DNA of 64,000 bases from Lutraria lutraria (Eukaryota; Mollusca; Bivalvia; Venerida; Mactridae): assembly GCA_964023205.1 (NCBI GenBank), contig OZ026835.1, forward strand, positions 40,831,083-40,895,082, read 5' to 3'. The position numbers were made by a program, and so were the translations under genes. The notes under the pieces were generated by a model. That model made no database searches and was not told where the DNA came from. It saw only the letters and a program-made list of their open reading frames with translations. The first letter of the stretch is position 1, and each line of letters begins with the position of its first letter. This document shows positions 56,231 through 64,000 of the stretch, one piece after another.

Positions 56231-57404
56231 GTTTCAGTTAAATTCTACGCTGGGTCATAACATTTGTGTTTATTCTATACAAGAAAAATTAAATATGTAT
56301 ATATTTTTTATTCTACTGATTTATTTGACACCTGTAGTTTTTCAAGTAAACTTCGTGATTTATTGGGTATTTCTTTTTCGCAAACACATTTTTTTTTAAT
56401 AATGGATTTTTCATTATTGAATGTTATCTGATTGTGCATATTAGTCTTGAAGTGTCACACATGTCAGCTGTAATAAACAATGCATGACCATAAAACTTTG
56501 GTGACACATGTTTCTGATGATATCTATGGACCCATACTGTTCTGGGACCAGTAATTCCCTTGGTGATTGCACCAATTAACATCTAATATCGTAAACAAAA
56601 CAAATTTTCACACAAGATAGCCACTTGATGTTAACTTCAAAGGCCTGCCAAAAATAACAAAATGTATGACATTGAAAAAAAAATTTGTTAGTATTTTTTT
56701 TCAATATGGTACATGTTGATATTAATAATATTATGCCATGACATATTAAATTAATAGATAAGCAACGCGCCGAACATCTATGTGCAGCATTAGTAACAAA
56801 ATTCCACAAAAAAATAAGAAAATCCATAGATCTATCATCTTTAAGATGATTCAGTCATGTTTTTTTTGTGACATTGTCAGTTTCCAACTGTTGTTTGTTG
56901 GAAACAGATTAATTGTTTCCATAATCGGTATATTCACCAAAAGTAATCTTAAATCTAGACATTCGTCATGCCATGAGAGAAAGTCTGAGGAAGACGTGAT
57001 GTAAGTACTAGCGTTATACTCAAAAATAAATTACAGAGAAAAAATATAATTGGCAACTGCATGTCGTGTTTATGTAAGGACAATATATCAACTTCACACC
57101 TTCAAAAATAAGTGAGAGGTGTTGACTGATGAACAATGAATGAGGTCATTTTTTAAGGAAATTATTTTATGTCGCTAAACAGAATAATCCACATTGTACA
57201 CAAGCATCAATAAAAAATCGGTCATATTGTATAGTCGAAAACAGCAAAGATATATTAAAGACCCTAAATTCTGACAGTTATGGATCAACGTCTCTAATAT
57301 ATTAAATATAATTATAAGTCTTTTTGTTTTCGATAATGTCACTCGCATGCCCTTTCCGAATTATTCATATATACTGTATAATCGACAACACTATCCGGTC
57401 TCGT
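56231..57404. other. Intergenic, no gene seen
   Basis: AT-rich. No bounded feature; ACGTCTCT at about 57289 may be a stray end of the AGAGACGT family. Confidence 0.4.
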
Positions 57405-57519
57405 ACCGTGTAGACGTACTATATACCGAACTGAGCGATCACGCTAAATATCGCGATTGACATACGAGATATTGGGAGATTTCGCGTAGTTGCCTATCTC
57501 TTGTATTATACGTCTCTGG
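57405..57519 (-). mobile_element. MITE of the AGAGACGTATAATA family, copy 2
   Basis: Read on the minus strand it starts AGAGACGTATAATACAAG, then AGATAGGCAACT, identical to copy 1. It then shares GAAATCTC and CTCGTATG and ends near TACGTCTAC. It is shorter than copy 1 and in the opposite orientation. Confidence 0.6.
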
Positions 57520-58206
57520 GTATACTAATAATATATGTAATGTCAAACAAAATCTACAATTACCCCCCATCTCAAATTGATTATATCTTCCAACAGACCT
57601 ACACAAGCTCTCACAAAACTGATATGTAACAGCTTTGGGCAGGAAGGGTGGACACATATTTATATATTTGACTATGTGAACACATGTTGATTAAATTTCA
57701 AGACATTGTCATCTTCATATATCAAGGACTACACAGTCTAATAAATTCAAGAGTATTGTCAAGCAGTTTACATTTTTTCAATACATGGTAGTGCCATATA
57801 AATACCAACATAATGCTTTAAAAAGTTTTTATTGATTTATTCTGAAACAATGATACACAAGCAATATGCATACACAAATAAAGTGTTTTATAAGGGATAA
57901 TATGCTATTCCAGTGAAGTACGAAGACTAATCAGTGATATCTGAACAGAAATTTTTCACTAATTTCAAATTTGAAATGAAACTCATTTTATTAATGGTAT
58001 TATCTGTCTTGATTAATTTGTTCTCTCCTTTTACCATTCATCTTATAGTTATTAATCACAGAACCAAAAACACATTTGTCTCATCAACTGATACTGATTC
58101 AGGATTGTTGTATTCTATTAATATAAAGTAAGCAATGAAAATGCACACTATAAAAAAATATATTCGGTAGATAGATCTTGGTCGAATTAAATTATATGTA
58201 TATATA
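57520..58206. other. Intergenic, no gene seen
   Basis: AT-rich; short frames only. Confidence 0.4.
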
Positions 58207-58387
58207 CAGTCAAACCTGTGTTAGCAGCCACCTCCAAATATAAAGGCCATCATGTGTAAAAAGGCCATTCTCATAATAACTGTCATTGATTATTTAGAAC
58301 AAAATGATCTCCAAATAAAGGCTATTCTGTCAATAAAGGACAATTTAGTCTTTGGTGGCCTTTGTTGAATGTTCACAAGTTTCACTG
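58207..58387. mobile_element. Tc1/mariner-like MITE with TA duplication
   Basis: The left end CAGTCAAACCTGTG and right end CACAAGTTTCACTG are inverted repeats with two mismatches. They are flanked by TA on both sides (58205-58206 and 58388-58389). The subterminal GGCCACC and AAAGGC motifs are also inverted. TA targets and CAGT ends fit Tc1/mariner. Confidence 0.75.
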
Positions 58388-60062
58388 TACAATAATTATG
58401 TATGACACTGAGATTATACAAATGGAAAAATAAGTGGCATGGAAACAGACAATACTCATTAATGAAAAACTTTAAACAAGAAATTATGACCTGACAACAT
58501 TCCAGCTTAGTTAGGTATAAAAAATGTTTGTTGCTTGTTACCCGACGCACCCTAATTTTCCCGCGACCCTAGATTTTCTGTTAGTCCAAGGAATGGAAAA
58601 TCCACTCTCTCACTTCTTTCATTTTACACATGCTTTTACTAGCAAAGAAAGCCCTGACCGACCTACCCTATTTTTAATGAGCATGTAACCAGAAACAAAC
58701 AATTTTTTAGGCCTAATAAAATAACCACCTGACAACAATCCTGCTTATACAAATAAATAACAGTCATAAAAATTAATGCCATTATATACAATATAAAGAC
58801 AATGCTATGACTACAATTTCACACATAGATCATTATACACCACAATAAATAAAGAAGAAAATTACAATCAAATCAAATGTTAATCAATTTTTTTCTGCTC
58901 ACTTGAACACTCCATAAAAATATCATGATGTAAAATGGACATGAAATACAGGAACACATTCTGCCATTCCTTTAGCAATGAAAACATCTGACATGTAACT
59001 TCAAACAGTAAAACCTCAATAATATCTTTGTGACGAAAACCTTAATATTTAAGTGGTAAGATAATTATCTTCATTATAATTGACAACCAATAAAAGTGAT
59101 AATCATAATATCAAATGAGGTGGTCTAATATTGGAGTGCAATTGTAACTCCTTGGTGTTTGTCTAAAGAAAAGTGCCTTCTACATAATAGGCAAGCACCA
59201 TTTTGTCATTGTTGTTCATTGTCTACTTTCCATCATGGTTGAACCTGGGAATCTAATGATGGAAGCAATCTGTTTCTCTTTCAATGGGAACTAAACACCA
59301 AACTGTACCCCGCCCCAATCAACAGTCACCAGGTAACATGTAAAAGATAACTGATTGTGGAAGTACACTTGATGAGGTTATTTCATCTTTATATATACTT
59401 AACAAAATTGCTAATTAGTTAATGTACAATGTTCTATAGTGTTGCGTATCTAAAATACAGAAAGGCATTAAATTTGTATGTCATATACATTGGTACGTTA
59501 ATACTAAAATCATCGCTTATGTATATTTGATTAAATGTTTATTTTTCTTCATGAATCCCATCCAATAGTATGTCTAAATGATAACTTAGACATTTTGTTA
59601 AGTGTATTAATTCTAAACATACAAATAAATACAGTCCAATGTCAATGATATTCCCGCTAGAAACGTGCTGATATTTTTCCTATGCATTTATGCATTGTAA
59701 AGTACTTTGTTTTATTGAAACTCAAATATAACATTAATGACACGAGCGTTTGTCTTTTTGACCTATTGACTGAGGCTCGATCGTTTCTAGTGGATTCAGC
59801 TTAATCAGGAATGTAGCATACGATAGGCCTTGTAGGCCGCGGCCTACACACTCTGTTTACAGGACAGTGTAAAACACTTGGTAAAACATTTCTGAGGGGC
59901 ATGAATTTATGCTTTGTATAAACATTATTTGTCATTTTCAAATCATTTATATATTGTCTAATCATGACTTTCACGAGAAGCAATGAGTCATTGATTGAAA
60001 ATGAGGGATTCATATTTACAACGATTTGTTGACGAAAACGAACGTATTTCGATTTCCGGTTA
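58388..60062. other. Intergenic; repeat-like stretch at 58545-58705
   Basis: 58675-58705 (GAGCATGTAACCAGAAACAAAC) resembles 11965-11990, marking another dispersed repeat. TGTAGGCCGCGGCCTACA at about 59831-59848 is an 18-bp perfect palindrome. No gene is supported. Confidence 0.45.
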
Positions 60063-60197
60063 GATTTCCTTAAGGTTAAGAATATCCTTAGATAAGGAAA
60101 TCCTTAACTTATGCCGAGGAAAATTTTAAGGATACAAAATTCCTTATCCTTGGTTAAGGTGAATATGTAAAGGATAAGGAATTTCTTAAGGTAAATC
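60063..60197. mobile_element. 135-bp foldback MITE, GATTTCCTTAAG ends
   Basis: Left GATTTCCTTAAGG and right CTTAAGGTAAATC are inverted repeats. Inside, AAATTCCTTATCCTT pairs with AAGGATAAGGAATTT, and several further CCTTA/TAAGG motifs are present. Confidence 0.75.
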
Positions 60198-61605
60198 TTA
60201 AGATTCTTCGTGAATACCACCCCAGAGCTGAATTTTCAAATCAAATAAAATATTAAGTATTACTGTGGGATTAAGACAGAACATTGAGTATGGTCAAATG
60301 AATCAATAAAACAAGTATAATAACAAATTCATTCACAAATATTAAATAAATATGACAACTGGATATATGGCTTAACAAAAGAGGACGGCTGGTCTCATTT
60401 TACTGGTAAGACAGAACAGGCTAAAAGAACACTGGCAATAAATTAATTCCTGAAACATAAAATAGCTAAAAATTCTTATAGATCATTGAAAATGATTATT
60501 CTTTGAAAGAAGATTTTTTATTTATTATACTCAAACACGAGCCTTTCAGAATACCTGCCCAATTAACCTCTATTGACTGCACTAGATCACTCCGCTTAGT
60601 TTTATTTTTCGATGTTTCGACTTTATCCTTATACATCGATACATAAAGCGAAAGTAGGTTTTCGGAAAATGATAACTTAGGTAAACAACAACGCGCATTA
60701 ATCCTTCATTTACGTGCTTAATTGGACAGATCAACATCAACAAGCGCTAACTGTGAAAAATAAGGGTGAGACCAAGTACAATAGATCAATGCCTAGCAGC
60801 AATCTCATTTGTCAGAGGTGCGAAGTTGGTGATGCGAAATGCAATCAGGATTAACAATCATATCTGATACGCGACTGTCTTTGACTTCCACAATTGATTT
60901 TTGAATGACTTAACGCCATTGGCAAAATGTCCTAGGACACAGATAAACCAGTCTATTTAACTATTCCGGAGGTTAAAATTGTGATTTTATACACTTTCGC
61001 CACTCGTAAATTTATGGAGCCACTTTGGTCCGACTTTCACCAATTGGCTCAAGTGGCGATCGACAGTGTGGGCCCTGGCTTTATAATTGAAAATGGATTG
61101 TGCAGATGATCCTCAATGTATTGAATTGACAAATACCACACTTACAAGTTACATAAAGGTCTATGTGAATGAGATCTAAGTGAGACAGAATGATTCACCA
61201 ATCTTTGGCAAGATAATCACTTTAACTTTTCATCATGAAAATGTTGATGTTCTTAATTGAGGCATGAATCTTCCTCGTGCATATTTGATGCACTAGAGCT
61301 GGTATGTATTGGTCGATTTTGAATGCTGCCATCCAATAATATTCGCCGGTCTCCTGTGGGCAACCAGCCATGGATGATTGATCAAGATGTCAAAATATTT
61401 TATGCAATAAATTAAATTTTAGGAAATATAACAAGTAGTATACAACAAGCATGTATAGATAATTATTTTGGGGATTAAAACTACAAGTTAGTCAGTTTCC
61501 CATGTTCTAAATAGAGATAGGGAGAAAAATTTCTTTTTAACGCATTTAGTCTGAAATTTTAACATTTCAGAAATTTCTTACATTTTATAACAATCAGGTT
61601 CCGAG
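60198..61605. other. Intergenic, no gene seen
   Basis: AT-rich, no supported feature. Confidence 0.4.
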
Positions 61606-61823
61606 GTTATAAAACTTGAGATCAGTCTCCAAGCTCAAGTCTCATATCTTGTCTATTCAAATTTCTTGGTTAATTATGATCAGACAATAATGATATTATA
61701 GATACATTAGTCTGACAGCATAATTGATCTGAATATGTACGTAAACATTAATCAGCTACATCTATCCAGCAATAATACCTTGAGCACAGAGACTGTTCTC
61801 AAGTTTTATAACCTCGGTCCCAG
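61606..61823. mobile_element. 218-bp MITE with CCGAGGTTATAAAACTTGAG ends
   Basis: Left CCGAGGTTATAAAACTTGAG (from 61611) and right CTCAAGTTTTATAACCTCGG (to 61817) are perfect 20-bp inverted repeats, with GG(T/A)(T/C)CC beyond. Relatives lie at 41525-41672 and 22514-22532. Confidence 0.82.
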
Positions 61824-61899
61824 GAAATTAGATGTAAAACACTACAAAGCTTGTTGATTAAACAACAAACAAAAACAAAACATGTCAAGATGAAATGAT

Positions 61900-62132
61900 C
61901 TACATGCTTTCATCATTTGAAGTTTGTTCATCTTGTAACCGTTTCAACAGTGTGCTGATGATGTCAGCATAATAATGTCCAAACACTGACCTATTGTGAG
62001 AAATCAGTCGTAAAAAATGTCCACAGATTTGAGAAAGTTCTTTGTCCATGACTGACATCCCTACAGGTACTTTTAATGGGTTCTTGTGTTTTGAACACAG
62101 CACTTGCTGGATGAAATCCATCACTCTTTTCG
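61900..62132 (-). CDS. Last exon of the unidentified right-edge gene
   Basis: 233 bp: two bases of a split codon, 76 codons and a stop. The acceptor TTTTTTAAATTTTAG lies before 62132. The peptide is non-repetitive, with balanced composition (SVMDKELSQICGHFLRLI), and ends in an acidic tail. This is the most gene-like of the three exons. Confidence 0.5.
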
Positions 62133-62278
62133 CTAAAATTTAAAAAAAATGAAATAACAGTGACAATATACAATGTAAATAGTTCAATATAAATAATAGA
62201 TGAGATGGAAAACATGCAATACAGAGACTCCTGAAACATTTTTGAGGAATCATATTTTGTAATATCTTACCACAAGTA

Positions 62279-62760
62279 AGGCCACACCAATTTAATAACT
62301 TGTTCATCAGATTTTTTTCTGACGAGAGCAAGCGAGCGAGCAAAATATTTTTTTTAAAGATTATTTTTTACTTTTCCGATTTGAACGAGCAGGCCCAATA
62401 TTTTTTAAAAATATCATCTTTAATTCCTTCTTTCAAACAAGAAAGTGGGTATGTGAATAAAAAGTCTGTGTTCATTTATTTCAATAACAGTTAAGGTTAC
62501 CAGTAAAAACACTTTTAATGTCCTTATTTAATTGTTTTCTGATGAAAATTGTTGAATCACATGTTATAGAAACGAAAGTCAGAAATTTTATCTGCCAAGA
62601 CAAATATTGGTACCTTAAGACCAGCAATTAGCTGTAGAAAAAACTTTGTAGGCATGAGCAAGCGATAGGAAGCAAAAATTAAAAAAAAAAAATCTTTTTC
62701 TAATTTTGATAAAAAGCGAGCGACAAATCCGATGAAGAAGTAATTAAATTGGTGTGGCCT
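62279..62760. mobile_element. 482-bp MITE with AGGCCACACCAATTTAAT ends
   Basis: Left AGGCCACACCAATTTAAT and right ATTAAATTGGTGTGGCCT are perfect inverted repeats. They continue with a few mismatches for about 50 bp through TTCATC(a/g)GATTT and GCGAGCGAGC. The flanking bases suggest a TA-type or A-rich target. It lies in the presumed intron between the last two exons of the right-edge gene. Confidence 0.82.
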
Positions 62761-63095
62761 AAAAAAATAAATGTATATAATTTCATTTACTTCACACAGT
62801 CAAACTTACATTTTGAATTCATGACTACTATTATGGTTTCCTGTTAAAACCAAGAAATGAAAAATTTGTTGTTAGCTACTGACTGATGTAGTCAAAAGCT
62901 CAAATCTTGTCTTCAATATTCTCAAGTTAAATATTGACAAAATATGATAAAACTAAAGCCTGCATTTTAAAATAGAATTAATCTTAATGTAAATATTGAA
63001 ATAGGGAGCCATTTTCAATGCTATTTCAGTTCTATACAGCGAATGGTTCCCCTTACCAGTTTCCCTGGACTATTTTCTAACCAGCAATAACTTAC

Positions 63096-63139
63096 CCATT
63101 AACAAGTCAACTTCTCCACATATGGAGGAAAATAATACA
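63096..63139 (-). CDS. Candidate 44-bp internal exon
   Basis: The acceptor GGCCATTGTCCAG lies before 63139; donor AATGG/GTAAGT after 63096. One frame is open across it and joins the last exon in phase. It is short, so chance cannot be excluded. Confidence 0.38.
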
Positions 63140-63255
63140 CTGGACAATGGCCACATCAAAATTACAATACATTGAATTTGTTTTTTTCACTTTTGTTTGT
63201 TAGGCTATAAACATGTGAATATTTAATGCTGAATAAACATTATGTGATAGATACC

Positions 63256-63360
63256 GTATAAGCCAAAAACTGTCCATTATGTAAAATATTGGAGTGTTTG
63301 AGGCGCGTAGCGCCAAAGACACTCCAATATTTTACATAATGGGCATTTTGAGGTTTATAT
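63256..63360. mobile_element. Foldback MITE, 22-bp perfect core stem
   Basis: ATTATGTAAAATATTGGAGT and the two bases that follow (63276-63297) pair perfectly with 63319-63340. The outer arms continue to pair, with mismatches, out to about 63256 and 63360. The 21-base centre TTGAGGCGCGTAGCGCCAAAG is CG-rich and itself partly palindromic (GGCGC/GCGCC). Confidence 0.87.
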
Positions 63361-63632
63361 GTAACTTAAATCATTTCGAAAGGATTACACAATTTATTGA
63401 CCATGATAATTTGTCATTCTTAAAGGTATCCATCGACTTAATCATTCTAGTTCCAAATGAAAATCAAGTAATTCATATTGAATTTCCTTCCTATTTTTTT
63501 ATTTTACTCACTAAAGAAGGCTATTGGCTTTGAAAAAATAGCAGGGATTCATTTTTCTTGCATTGTTATGACCAGATAAAAAGATAAGATAGCGTGTGAA
63601 TTTAACTGCTTAGAAGCCATTATGGTAGGTAC

Positions 63633-63765
63633 CTTTAAATCAGCTCTTTCAACCACACTGCTCGAGTAGCACGAGGAATGTACATTTTATTCAAACCTGT
63701 TCGCATTGACTCAAGCAGTGTCATTCCTACGTATTCGTTTGTTGGAAATGTCTTTGTAAAACAGC
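63633..63765 (-). CDS. Candidate exon with in-frame TAA near its 3' end
   Basis: 133 bp. The acceptor CCACATTGTTCCAG lies before 63765; donor AAAG/GTACCT after 63633. Only one frame is open, for 42 codons, then TAA and two bases remain before the donor. It may be a true terminal exon, in which case the donor is a chance match. Confidence 0.42.
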
Positions 63766-63956
63766 CTGGAACAATGTGGAAGGTGTGAATAGGAAAAAAT
63801 TGCTAATGTAGGATTTCTGTGTTATACTTTTGTTTGATTTGATTTGTTATATTTCAAGACATGAATTGTATTGAAAATGTGTTCTTATTGAGTGTTATGA
63901 AATTTGATCAATTGATTATTCATATACATTTTTTTGTTGTAAAAGGATGAATATAA

Positions 63957-64000
63957 TGCAACCGGTGCGGGGCTAGAACCCGCAACCTCCTGCTTGCAAG
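63957..64000 (-). tRNA. 3' half of a tRNA-like sequence cut by the window end (Ala-TGC-like)
   Basis: Minus strand: CTTGCAAGCAGG fits a TGC anticodon loop and the 3' side of its stem. It is followed by a T-arm GCGGGTTCTAGCCCCGC with perfect stem pairing, then ACCGGTT as an acceptor 3' strand. The 5' half lies beyond 64000. It may equally be the head of a tRNA-derived SINE. Confidence 0.4.

Larger units (their letters stand above)
61900..63765 (-). pseudogene. Three-exon 3' part of an unidentified gene, with in-frame stop at an exon end
   Basis: Exons 63765-63633, 63139-63096 and 62132-61900 have AG/GT borders and mutually compatible phases (2/1, then 1/2). The first gives ...EYVGMTLLESMRTGLN...AVWLKELI, then TAA two bases before its donor. 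The second (44 bp) gives VLFSSICGEVDLLM. The third gives KRVMDFIQQVL...LLKRLQDEQTSNDESM and a TAG/TGA-type end at 61900. The content looks like helical repeat protein, but no family is recognised. Either the gene ends at the TAA and the two later exons belong to something else, or it is a nonsense allele or pseudogene. Confidence 0.42.

Noticed and set aside
62265..62343. Alternative upstream exon for the right-edge gene (donor near 62264)
   Set aside because: The phase would fit, but the sequence is the terminal inverted repeat of the MITE at 62279-62760, so the apparent coding sequence is transposon end.

Overview
The window looks like nuclear DNA from a marine bivalve mollusc. It is AT-rich and intron-rich. 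It carries repeat types known from clams and mussels: elements with tandem-repeat cores that open with CAAGAGGGCCATGATGGCC and close with a hairpin ending in GAGCTAAAA, a repeat tail containing CAGACAGACAAACAG, and many foldback MITEs. Species cannot be fixed from the sequence; a clam-like lineage is my guess. Gene density is low and most of the 64 kb is transposon-derived.

Layout. 1-2370 resembles the 3' end of a gene lying to the left, with two poly(A) signals. 2375-3475 is a 16-bp minisatellite with a degenerate relative at 8270-8635. 3480-8270 is a repeat complex: a large imperfect inverted duplication, one arm of which carries a 732-bp transposon with a 9-bp target duplication. 9590-11940 holds a hAT-like MITE and a composite repeat with a 333-bp tandem core. 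12400-14180 is a cluster of four foldback elements; the last has arms made of 22-bp CACGTG-containing repeats. 14870-22360 holds further elements and a 75-bp minisatellite. 23376-24080 is a decayed transposon-derived reading frame.

Genes. An intronless class A GPCR resembling vertebrate GPR45/GPR63 is at 27518-28615 (+). A multi-exon gene on the minus strand (coding 49298 to 42069, 706 aa) was reconstructed from four exons whose phases agree exactly. It has a C-terminal chymotrypsin-fold domain with an intact His/Asp/Ser triad, an unrecognised N-terminal two thirds and no signal peptide; its second intron contains two tandem-core elements. At the right edge, three phase-compatible minus-strand exons (63765 to 61900) belong to an unidentified gene and include an in-frame TAA two bases before a donor site. 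The window ends in the 3' half of a tRNA-like sequence.

No operon-like logic applies. The GPCR and the protease-like gene are independent loci separated by transposon-rich intergenic DNA. All splice sites, element boundaries and target duplications were read by eye, and family names come from motif recognition without any database search.
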